From contig JABZKU010000001.1 in the NCBI GenBank assembly GCA_015257125.1, positions 83,625 to 147,624 on the forward strand: a stretch of DNA of 64,000 bases. Direction: 5' to 3'. Shown in pieces: positions 32,937 through 40,853 of this stretch (the stretch's first letter is position 1; every line of letters begins with the position of its first letter). This stretch comes from Prevotellaceae bacterium (lineage in GTDB: Bacteria > Bacteroidota > Bacteroidia > Bacteroidales > Bacteroidaceae). Made by a program: the position numbers and the translations under genes. The notes beneath the pieces were generated by a model, which made no database searches, was not told where the DNA came from, and worked only from the letters and a program-made list of their open reading frames with translations.

Positions 32937-32952
32937 AGGCGCGTGGTTTTTT
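32909..32952 (+). terminator. Terminator overlapping the mutY stop codon
   Basis: ACGCGCCTTCA-C-TCC pairs with GGA-A-TGAAGGCGCGT around a 6-nt loop and is followed by GG and six T. The mutY TGA stop lies inside the 3' arm, so the last codons of mutY form the 5' arm. The convergent acetyltransferase gene begins its end 20 bp later. Confidence 0.85.
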
Positions 32953-32971
32953 CTTGAAGAGAGAGGAACAC

Positions 32972-33532
32972 TTAGGCCTGCATGCGCAGATAGGTTTGCC
33001 CGAAAGCGGTGACGGCTCCGCTCTCGCGGAAGCCGCCGGCCTCGTAGAGTCGGCGCGCAGCGGGGTTGTCGGGATCGACCAACAGGGTGGGGCGCAGTCC
33101 GAGTTGTGCGGCTTGCGCCACGGCTTGGGCAAGGAGGGCGGCGCCCACGCCTTTTCCGCGCTGCGACGGGGTGACGGCGAGCGAATCGATGTAGTATTCG
33201 CCGGCCACGGCCTCATCTTCCATACTGTCGACGTCCATTCCGGCAAAGGCCGGCAGAAGGGCGAAGGTGCGCGTGCGGAGGGGGTGATAGTTGGCGCCGT
33301 CGTAGGCCAAAATGAGGCCAACGGGCTCACCGCCAATCTTGGCCAAAAGGGCGTGTTTGTAGCTGTAGAGCACGTCGTCGCGGCGACATACGGCCGTGAG
33401 TTCGTCCCATGATTGGCGTTGTTCGGCATTGAGCGGCTCGTCGTACATGTGCCAATGCAAGGCTTCGAGCACATGGCGCGCCACAAAGCGCGCATCGTCG
33501 GCAGTGGCCGGGGAGAAAACAAGTGGTTGCAT
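32972..33532 (-). CDS. GNAT family N-acetyltransferase
   Basis: The 186-residue protein has the GNAT fold: motif A with SLAVTPSQRGKGVGAALLAQAV (acetyl-CoA-binding Q/RxxGxG/A, here RGKGVG), and motif B around LLVDPDNPAARRLYEAGGFRESG. It transfers acetyl from acetyl-CoA to an amine; the substrate is not predictable. The upstream 20 bp contain a weak TAACTTCG box on the minus strand. It is alone between the mutY and peroxidase units. Confidence 0.92.
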   Translation of the reverse strand: MQPLVFSPATADDARFVARHVLEALHWHMYDEPLNAEQRQSWDELTAVCRRDDVLYSYKHALLAKIGGEPVGLILAYDGANYHPLRTRTFALLPAFAGMDVDSMEDEAVAGEYYIDSLAVTPSQRGKGVGAALLAQAVAQAAQLGLRPTLLVDPDNPAARRLYEAGGFRESGAVTAFGQTYLRMQA

Positions 33533-33720
33533 CGTGAAATATTATTTCTTGTGGCGAAGTTACACGAAAGCTTCCCACCTGCCAAGGGAAACGCGGACAA
33601 TCGCTGCCTTTTCCAGCCCACAAGGGTAAAAAAGTCCGCAGTTAAAGCGAAAAACAAGACGATGGAAAGCCGAAAAAACTTAATAACGTGCCGAAATCTC
33701 CAAAAAACTTAGATTGTCGC

Positions 33721-33751
33721 TTGCGATATATGACGCTTTTTTCTACCTTTG
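33721..33751 (+). promoter_or_regulatory. Promoter of the glutathione peroxidase gene
   Basis: A -33 TTG (33721-33723), a 20-bp spacer and a -7 box TACCTTTG (33744-33751) match the consensus. The leader would be about 165 nt. The preceding 190 bp show nothing else, apart from repeated CCGAAA...AACTTA words. Confidence 0.7.
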
Positions 33752-33921
33752 CAAACAGATAACCGAACCTCGGTGCTGAACAGCCCTCTTTCGGACACAT
33801 AGACAACAAAATAAATTCTCAAAACGCGCAACGTATGGCAATGGTTTCCAACTGTCAGCTCCCGCCTCAAGAGGTGTCGACGCTAAACCTAAGCCGTCAC
33901 TTTGCCAAAAAGCGACAAACT

Positions 33922-34470
33922 ATGGCTACCGTATACGATTTCAAACTCAACGATAAAAAGGGTAACGAAGTAAGCCTTTCCGACTATAAGGGCAAAGTTC
34001 TCCTCATTGTGAACACGGCTACCGAGTGTGGTTTCACTCCTCAATATGACGAACTCGAAGCGCTCTACAAGGCGCATCGCGCTCAGGGACTCGAGATTCT
34101 CGACATTCCCTGCAATCAGTTCGGCGGTCAAGCTCCCGGTACGGATGAGGAGATTCATGAATTCTGCACGATGAAGTTTGGCGTGGAATTCCCCCAATTC
34201 AAAAAGGCTGAGGTCAACGGCGAAGGCGAATTGCCCCTCTACACCTTCCTCAAGCAGCAGAAAGGTTTCGCCGGTTTCGATGCCGCTCACAAGTTGACGC
34301 CCATTCTTGAAGGTATGCTCGACAAGGCCAATCCCGATTGGCGCAAGAGCAACGACATCAAGTGGAACTTTACTAAATTCCTCGTGGATCGTGAAGGAAA
34401 CGTGGTGGCTCGCTTCGAACCCACGCACGACATTAAAGACATAGAACAGCAAATTGAGCAGCTCTTCTAA
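33922..34470 (+). CDS. Glutathione peroxidase-like thiol peroxidase
   Basis: The 182-residue protein reduces hydrogen or organic peroxides. The catalytic Cys is in NTATECGFTPQY, the Gln in DIPCNQFGGQAPG and the Trp in WNFTKFLV. The enzyme probably uses thioredoxin rather than glutathione, as do most bacterial homologues (inference). An in-frame ATG 29 codons upstream would add a leader-like piece with no family match. An OhrR-like regulator gene follows after 98 bp, which fits peroxide induction. Confidence 0.92.
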   Translation: MATVYDFKLNDKKGNEVSLSDYKGKVLLIVNTATECGFTPQYDELEALYKAHRAQGLEILDIPCNQFGGQAPGTDEEIHEFCTMKFGVEFPQFKKAEVNGEGELPLYTFLKQQKGFAGFDAAHKLTPILEGMLDKANPDWRKSNDIKWNFTKFLVDREGNVVARFEPTHDIKDIEQQIEQLF

Positions 34471-34568
34471 GCTGACTATCAAACACTAAACTCCTATCGT
34501 ATGACCGACCGGCGGTGCGTGATGCATTGCCTGTCGGTTGTATGCGCTTAGGCTAAAAACAGACGAAC

Positions 34569-35024
34569 ATGGACTACGAAAAATTGAAACTCGACAAGCA
34601 GCTTTGCTTTCGGCTCTACGCCGCAAGCCGCCTCATCACGCAAGCTTATCGTCCGTATTTGGACAAGTTGGGCGTGACCTATCCGCAATATCTGGTGCTG
34701 ATGGTGCTTTGGGAAACGGATGAGCTGCCGGTCAACGACATTGCTAAGCGCTTGGCATTGGAAACCAACACGGTGACGCCCCTTATTCAGCGAATGGAAC
34801 GCGAGGGCATCGTCAATCGTACGAAAGGTAAGGTGGATACGCGCCAAACCATCGTGAGCCTGACGGCACACGGTAAGGAATTGCGCGAACAGTCGGTGGG
34901 CATCCCCGATTGTATGCTTGATATCCTTTGTGGGCACGGAGTTCAAGAGTCATCCATCTCGGAAATCCTCCCCCTGCTCGACGAACTCATCGACAGTCTC
35001 AAGAAGCGCGAAAAAGCAAACTAA
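34569..35024 (+). CDS. ohrR: OhrR-like MarR family regulator
   Basis: The 151-residue winged-helix protein matches OhrR: KLDKQLCFRLYAASRLITQAYRPYL with the peroxide-sensing Cys at position 13, DNA-binding helix ...NDIAKRLALETNTVTPLIQRME and wing KVDTRQTIVSLT. OhrR proteins repress peroxide-defence genes until the Cys is oxidised by organic hydroperoxides. It follows the glutathione peroxidase gene, so it may control that gene. A terminator overlaps its stop codon. Confidence 0.88.
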   Translation: MDYEKLKLDKQLCFRLYAASRLITQAYRPYLDKLGVTYPQYLVLMVLWETDELPVNDIAKRLALETNTVTPLIQRMEREGIVNRTKGKVDTRQTIVSLTAHGKELREQSVGIPDCMLDILCGHGVQESSISEILPLLDELIDSLKKREKAN

Positions 35025-35040
35025 GGTTTGCTTCTTTTTT
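35015..35040 (+). terminator. Terminator overlapping the ohrR stop codon
   Basis: AGCAAAC pairs with GTTTGCT around TAAG, and the stop TAA lies in the loop. It is followed by TCTTTTTT. The short stem and U run are typical of an intrinsic terminator. The next 240 bp before the recQ promoter show nothing that I can name. Confidence 0.75.
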
Positions 35041-35278
35041 GCGATGGATCTGCCGGCCCCTTGGCCGAAGGCGATCTCCCTGCGCGACACGCTGAGTGCC
35101 GCGCAGTGCTTTTTTTGCCGTGGCGAGCGGCCGCGCTTGCGAACGGAGGAACTCCTTATTATAAGGTGTGGCACCGGAAAAAGAATCGGGCGCGATGCCT
35201 TTACCGTTTGTGCTCGGCTTTTTTCGATGTGACGAAAAAAAATCAAGACGCGGAGGGCGTAGAATCAAAAGTTGTTTA

Positions 35279-35286
35279 TAACTTTG
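35279..35286 (+). promoter_or_regulatory. -7 promoter box of recQ
   Basis: TAACTTTG lies 35 bp before the recQ start. No clear -33 element is seen at the usual spacing. Confidence 0.5.
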
Positions 35287-35321
35287 CGAGAGGAACTCAC
35301 CTTTATTTATGTCTATCCCCC

Positions 35322-37511
35322 ATGACGACTGAAATAAATCTGCGCGAGCCACTCAAAGAATACTTTGGTTTTGAGTGCTTCAAAGACAATCAGGAAGCCA
35401 TCATCCGCACACTGCTTTCCGGGCAGGATGTGTTCGTGCTGATGCCCACAGGCGGTGGCAAGTCACTTTGCTACCAACTGCCTGCACTGCTCATGGAGGG
35501 GGTGGCTATCGTGGTCTCGCCGTTGATTGCCTTGATGAAAAATCAGGTCGACGCGATGAGGCAGACGGGTGAAGACAACCGTGTGGCGCATTTCATCAAT
35601 TCGTCGTTGCCCAAAGCCACGATCGAAGCGGTGAAAGCCGACATTCTAAACGGACACACTAAACTACTCTATGTGGCCCCCGAGCAATTGACCAAGGAGG
35701 ACAATATCGCTTTTCTCCAATCGGTCAAAATCTCGTTCTATGCCATCGACGAAGCGCACTGTATCTCCGAGTGGGGGCATGATTTTCGACCCGAATATCG
35801 GAAGATCCGCCCGCTCATCAACAAAATCAGTCCCGCCCCTGTGATTGCACTCACGGCGACGGCGACGGCAAAAGTGCGCACCGACATCAAGAAAAGTCTC
35901 GGCATGCCCGATGCCGTGGAGTTCAAAAGCTCGTTCAACCGCCCGAATCTTTATTACGAAGTACGTCCCAAAAGCGAGAAAGTCGACTATGACGTGATTC
36001 GTTTCATCAAGAGCCGTCCGGGTGTGAGCGGCATTATCTATTGTCTTTCGCGCAAGCGCGTGGAAGAACTCACCCGCATTTTGCTCGCCAATGATATCAA
36101 GGCCAGTGCTTATCACGCCGGTCTGGATGCACAAGTGCGCTCCGACACACAAGATGCGTTCTTGAAAGAAAATATTGACGTGATCGTGGCTACCATTGCC
36201 TTTGGCATGGGGATTGACAAGCCCGACGTTAGATTCGTGATACATTACGATATCCCCAAAAGTCTCGAAGGCTATTACCAAGAGACGGGACGCGCCGGAC
36301 GAGACGGCGGTGAAGGCTTGTGCGTTGCGTTCTATTCGCACAAAGACTTGCAGAAGCTCGAAAAGTTCATGGAAGGTAAACCCGTGAGCGAGCAGGACAT
36401 CGGTCGCCAACTACTCAAGGAGACCGCTGCCTATGCCGAGTCGGCTGTATGCCGTCGGAGGCTCTTGCTGCACTATTTCGGAGAGCAGTATGAGCCGGAC
36501 AATTGTGGCAACTGTGACAACTGTAAAAACCCAAAGAAACAAGTGGAAGGAAAAGATCACTTATGCAAGGTCATCGAGACTGTTCTCGAAACGAAAGAGA
36601 ACTTCCGCGATGACTATATTAAAGACGTATTGATGGGTAACGCCACCGATGAGGTGGTGGCTCATCATCATGATGAATTGGAATGCTTCGGCATCGCCGA
36701 AGATGTGGAAGACGACCGCGTGTGGAACGCCGTCATTAAACAAGCGCTCATTGCCAACTATCTCAGTAAAGATGTGGACAATTATGGCGTATTGAAGGTT
36801 ACTCCTGCAGGAAAAAAGTTTTTCAAGAAGCCTGAAAGCTTCCCTGTGGTCGAAGATAATGATTTCGACGACGAAGCCATCGCCGGTGCTGCTTTGCAAC
36901 AGAGCGGAGCCGCCGCGGCACTTGACCCGCAGTTGTATCGCCACCTCAAAGATCTTCGCAAAAACATGGCGAAGGAGTTGGACGTTCCGCCTTATGTGAT
37001 CTTTCAAGATACTTCGCTCGAAGCCATGGCATCGACTTATCCGCAAACCGTCGAGGAATTGCAAAATATCCCCGGAGTCGGATCCGGAAAGGCGAAACGC
37101 TACGGTACCCGTTTCTGTGAACTCATCCGGCGCCACTGCGAGGACAATGAGATTGAGCGTCCCGAAGAGTTCCGCTTCCGCACGGTACCTAAAAAATCGC
37201 AACTCAAAGTAGATATTATCCGCGCGATTGACCGCAAAATTCCCCTCGACGAATTGGCCAAGTCCAAAGGACTCGATTTTGCAGACTTGCTCGATCATAT
37301 TGACGCCATTGTCTACAGCGGAACAAAGATCAACATCGACTACTTCTTGGACGATATCATGGACGAAGACAGCATCGCCGACATCTTCGACTATTTCCGC
37401 GAGAGCGATACGGACTGTCTCGACAGTGCTTACGACGAACTCGGCGATGATTATACAGAAGACGAGATTCGCTTGGTGCGGATCAAGTTCCTCTCCGAAA
37501 TGGCCAACTAA
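35322..37511 (+). CDS. recQ: ATP-dependent DNA helicase RecQ
   Basis: The 729-residue 3'-5' helicase acts in recombination and repair. Motif I is MPTGGGKSLCYQLP, the Walker B is AIDEAHCISEWGHDF, motif VI is YYQETGRAGRDG; the RQC zinc site has C-x16-C-x2-C-x2-C around YEPDNCGNCDNC. A winged helix, an HRDC-like segment (IPGVGSGKAKRYG, about 575) and an acidic C-terminal extension follow. The chosen ATG begins MTTEINLREPLKEYF; an open frame of 98 codons upstream is not family-like. glnS follows 15 bp later, so the two are probably co-transcribed. Confidence 0.96.
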   Translation: MTTEINLREPLKEYFGFECFKDNQEAIIRTLLSGQDVFVLMPTGGGKSLCYQLPALLMEGVAIVVSPLIALMKNQVDAMRQTGEDNRVAHFINSSLPKATIEAVKADILNGHTKLLYVAPEQLTKEDNIAFLQSVKISFYAIDEAHCISEWGHDFRPEYRKIRPLINKISPAPVIALTATATAKVRTDIKKSLGMPDAVEFKSSFNRPNLYYEVRPKSEKVDYDVIRFIKSRPGVSGIIYCLSRKRVEELTRILLANDIKASAYHAGLDAQVRSDTQDAFLKENIDVIVATIAFGMGIDKPDVRFVIHYDIPKSLEGYYQETGRAGRDGGEGLCVAFYSHKDLQKLEKFMEGKPVSEQDIGRQLLKETAAYAESAVCRRRLLLHYFGEQYEPDNCGNCDNCKNPKKQVEGKDHLCKVIETVLETKENFRDDYIKDVLMGNATDEVVAHHHDELECFGIAEDVEDDRVWNAVIKQALIANYLSKDVDNYGVLKVTPAGKKFFKKPESFPVVEDNDFDDEAIAGAALQQSGAAAALDPQLYRHLKDLRKNMAKELDVPPYVIFQDTSLEAMASTYPQTVEELQNIPGVGSGKAKRYGTRFCELIRRHCEDNEIERPEEFRFRTVPKKSQLKVDIIRAIDRKIPLDELAKSKGLDFADLLDHIDAIVYSGTKINIDYFLDDIMDEDSIADIFDYFRESDTDCLDSAYDELGDDYTEDEIRLVRIKFLSEMAN

Positions 37512-37526
37512 CAACCCTTACCCAAT

Positions 37527-39266
37527 ATGTCCACCACTCCCGAAGAAATTCAAGACAAAAAGGAAACGCTCAACTTTATCGAGCAAATCGTGAAAGATGA
37601 TCTCGCCGCCGGTAAGAACGGCGGGCGCCTTCAAACGCGTTTCCCGCCGGAACCCAACGGCTACCTGCACATCGGACACGCCAAAGCCATCGCTCTGGAC
37701 TTCGGAGTGGCGCAAAAGTTTGGCGGCGTCTGCAACCTCCGCATGGACGATACCAATCCGCAGAAGGAAGACCACGAATATGTGGAAGCCATCAAGCGAG
37801 ATATTGAGTGGCTGGGCTATCATTGGGGAAAAATCCTCTATGCCTCCGACTACTTTGAGGATCTTTGGGAGTTTGCTGTGGCCTTGATCAAACAAGGTCG
37901 CGCCTATGTCGACGAACAAAGCAGCGAGGAGATCGCGGCACAGAAGGGCACGCCCACACGTCCCGGAACGCCCAGCCCATACCGCGACCGTCCGGTGGAA
38001 GAATCCTTGCGCCTGTTCGAAGAAATGAACAGTGGACGCATTGAGCCCGGCAAAATGGTGTTGCGCGCCAAGATTGATATGGCCAGCGACAACATGCACT
38101 TCCGCGATCCCATTATGTACCGCGTGCTCAACCTGCCTCACATTCGCACCGGCAACAAGTGGAACGCCTATCCCATGTATGACTTCACACACGGGCAGAG
38201 CGACTATCTCGAAGGTGTGACGCACTCCATTTGTACCCTCGAATTTGTTCCCCACCGTCCGCTTTATGACCTCTTTGTAGACTGGTATAAGGAAACGCGT
38301 GGAGAGGATCTTTCGGATAATCGTCCGCGTCAGTTTGAGTTCAACAAACTCAATCTCAACTACACGCTGATGTCTAAGCGAAATCTCCTGATTTTGACGA
38401 AAGAAGGTGTGGTCAACGGATGGGATGATCCCCGTATGCCGACCATTTGTGGCATTCGTCGTCGCGGTTACAGTCCCGAAAGCATTCGCAAGTTCATCGA
38501 TAAGATCGGTTACACCACCTTCGATGCACTCAACGATGTGAAGTTGCTCGAAAGCGCAGTGCGTGCCGACCTCAACGAACGTGCTACCCGTGTTTCGGCT
38601 GTCCTCGATCCGGTGAAACTCGTCATCACGAACTATCCCGAAGGACAGGTTGAAGAACTCGAAGTGGTGAACAACCCCGAACGTCCCGAGGAAGGAACGC
38701 ACACCATTGAGTTCAGCCGCGAATTGTGGATCGAGCGTGCCGACTTCAAAGAAGAAGCCGATAAGAAGTTCTTCCGCATGACGCCGGACAAGGAGACGCG
38801 TCTCAAAGGCGCCTACATTGTCAACTGCACCGGTTTCAAGAAGAACGAAGAAACCGGTCTCGTTGAAGAAATCTACTGCACCTACGATCCCACCTCCAAG
38901 GCCGGTACCGAAGGCGCCAACCGCAAGGTCAAAGGCACGATCCACTGGGTAAGCTGCGATCACTGCCTGCCCGCCGAGGTGCGCAACTACGCTTGTCTGT
39001 GGACTTGTGAGAATCCGCGCGACGCGATTAAGCAATATGAAGACGAACACGGCGTGCGCGGTATCGATGCCATGCGCCCCTTCCTCAATCCCGATAGCAT
39101 TCGCATCAACCGTAATGCCTATGTGGAAAAATATGTGCAGACCCTTCAGCCGCTCCACTATTTACAGTTCACGCGTACGGGCTATTACAATATAGACCCC
39201 GATTCCACGCCCGAACATTTGATCTTCAACAGCACCGTTTCGCTCAAAGAAGACAAACACAAATAA
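37527..39266 (+). CDS. glnS: Glutaminyl-tRNA synthetase
   Basis: The 579-residue class I synthetase charges tRNA-Gln. It has the HIGH motif in PPEPNGYLHIGHAKAIALDF, the KMSKS-like LMSKRNLL, and two C-terminal anticodon-binding beta barrels with GLNxx features. Length is normal for the bacterial enzyme. It indicates direct glutaminylation rather than the transamidation route. It lies between recQ and a TPR protein on the same strand. Confidence 0.97.
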   Translation: MSTTPEEIQDKKETLNFIEQIVKDDLAAGKNGGRLQTRFPPEPNGYLHIGHAKAIALDFGVAQKFGGVCNLRMDDTNPQKEDHEYVEAIKRDIEWLGYHWGKILYASDYFEDLWEFAVALIKQGRAYVDEQSSEEIAAQKGTPTRPGTPSPYRDRPVEESLRLFEEMNSGRIEPGKMVLRAKIDMASDNMHFRDPIMYRVLNLPHIRTGNKWNAYPMYDFTHGQSDYLEGVTHSICTLEFVPHRPLYDLFVDWYKETRGEDLSDNRPRQFEFNKLNLNYTLMSKRNLLILTKEGVVNGWDDPRMPTICGIRRRGYSPESIRKFIDKIGYTTFDALNDVKLLESAVRADLNERATRVSAVLDPVKLVITNYPEGQVEELEVVNNPERPEEGTHTIEFSRELWIERADFKEEADKKFFRMTPDKETRLKGAYIVNCTGFKKNEETGLVEEIYCTYDPTSKAGTEGANRKVKGTIHWVSCDHCLPAEVRNYACLWTCENPRDAIKQYEDEHGVRGIDAMRPFLNPDSIRINRNAYVEKYVQTLQPLHYLQFTRTGYYNIDPDSTPEHLIFNSTVSLKEDKHK

Positions 39267-39362
39267 AAGTTTCGCGCACGTCCCTATTGTTGCAACCGCG
39301 CCACCCATTTTGTGCGGGGCGGCCACAGTTTTCGCAGCAACGCGCGCACAATTTGCCCACCT

Positions 39363-40841
39363 ATGAAGCGAGAACCCACAGATCTCAAAGCCCTGGTGAG
39401 CGAGTACGAACAAAAAATGTCGGAGGCGTCCGTTCCTTTGTGGATGGACGCCCCTGATCTTTTGGATATACTCGACTACTACGAGCAGAACAATCAATAC
39501 TTCGAGGCCGAAACCTGCATCCGCCTTGCCCTTCGTCTGCACCCCGATGATCCGGAAGTGCAGATTCGTCGTGCCTATCGGTTCAAAAATGAAGGCCGTT
39601 GGGCGGAAGCCGATGAAGTTGTGCGCAAAATGTCCGATCAGCAGCACCTCGATGTCCAGTTCTACTACGCCGAACGCGCCCTCAGTCGTATGGAGTTCGA
39701 CGCGGCGGACACTATTTATGAAAAAGTACTCGCCGACGAAACCGATCTCGACTCGCGTTTGCAGGCCGAAGAAGGCGAAACCCCGATGGGCATCAACGAT
39801 CTTTTGCTCGAAATCGGCGAACTCTTTTTGGACTACGGTCATCCGGCTTATGCGCGAAAGTATTTATTGCGCATTCCCGAGCAAGCAACCGAGTTTCCGC
39901 GTGCGCAGTTGCTCCAAGGCGAAGTCTTGGCACAGTGGGGAGCCTATGAACCTGCACGTGAAATGGCCGAGAAAGTGCTCGACGTCGACCCGTATAATCT
40001 CGATGCTTGGCTCTTTTTGGCCGATATTTCCAACGAACAAAAGCAATTTGAGAAGTGTGTGGAGGCCGCCGACTTCGCCATTGCCATCGAACCGCAGAAC
40101 GAAAAAGCCCTCCGCTTCAAAGCCATTGGCGAATTGGGGCTGGAGCATTGGGACGAAGTGCTCAAAGTCTACGAAACCTATCACGCCCTCTTTCCCAACG
40201 ACTACAGCATGGCGCTCTCGGCCGGCGAAATTCTCGTCAACCGTCGCGAGTTTGCACAAGCCCGCGAGGTGCTTGAGGTTGCCGCGCAGAACTGTCCGAA
40301 CGAGAACCCCGACAAAATTCGCATAGCGGGCGACCTCGCCCTTACCTATGCGGCAGAAGGCGATATGCGCACCGCCTATAGCATGTTGGCCTCCACCTCT
40401 TCGCTCGGAGTCGAGCAAGCCGAAATTCATTTGCGCACCTTCGAACTCGCCGTCGCTCACAGCCAACCCGATTTTGGGGCCGATGTCATCGCGCACATGG
40501 CACAGATGTACGGCTTCACCCCCGATGCACGGCGCCGCATCGCCCATGCCCTTTGCGAAAACGATTGTTTCGACGATGCCGGTTCGGGTGGCATCTGGCG
40601 GGCACTGTTCAATTCGCGCCCCGAAGATTCCGCACCGGCCGCCCCCTACATCGCATACGCCGCTCGGAGATTGAAGCAGGGCGCGTTCTATCTCCGCTGG
40701 TTAGAAATCGCTTTGCGCGAAGAGCCTCAACTCACGCGACAAATTTTCACCCAAGTCTATCCTTTTGCCTCTCCGGATGCCCTGCTCGACAGTGCGCGCG
40801 GCGAATTTCCCGATGAGGCTTCCCCATCGTCAAATCCTTAA
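39363..40841 (+). CDS. Tetratricopeptide-repeat protein
   Basis: The 492-residue protein consists of helical pairs with TPR spacing (for example residues 30-70, 70-105, 170-240, 250-290). Typical repeats show W/Y-L-G-Y-A-F-P positions such as AWLFLADISNEQKQFEKCVEAADFAIAIEP. It has no signal peptide or catalytic motif and probably scaffolds other proteins. The start MKREPTDLKALVSEYEQ was chosen over a GC-rich extension. The gene sits between glnS and a GH20 enzyme, 12 bp from the latter. Confidence 0.9.
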   Translation: MKREPTDLKALVSEYEQKMSEASVPLWMDAPDLLDILDYYEQNNQYFEAETCIRLALRLHPDDPEVQIRRAYRFKNEGRWAEADEVVRKMSDQQHLDVQFYYAERALSRMEFDAADTIYEKVLADETDLDSRLQAEEGETPMGINDLLLEIGELFLDYGHPAYARKYLLRIPEQATEFPRAQLLQGEVLAQWGAYEPAREMAEKVLDVDPYNLDAWLFLADISNEQKQFEKCVEAADFAIAIEPQNEKALRFKAIGELGLEHWDEVLKVYETYHALFPNDYSMALSAGEILVNRREFAQAREVLEVAAQNCPNENPDKIRIAGDLALTYAAEGDMRTAYSMLASTSSLGVEQAEIHLRTFELAVAHSQPDFGADVIAHMAQMYGFTPDARRRIAHALCENDCFDDAGSGGIWRALFNSRPEDSAPAAPYIAYAARRLKQGAFYLRWLEIALREEPQLTRQIFTQVYPFASPDALLDSARGEFPDEASPSSNP

Positions 40842-40853
40842 TATCCATACATC

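Noticed and set aside
37518..39158. Minus-strand open frame of about 546 codons opposite glnS
   Set aside because: Mirror of the biased glnS codons; the sense protein is certain.
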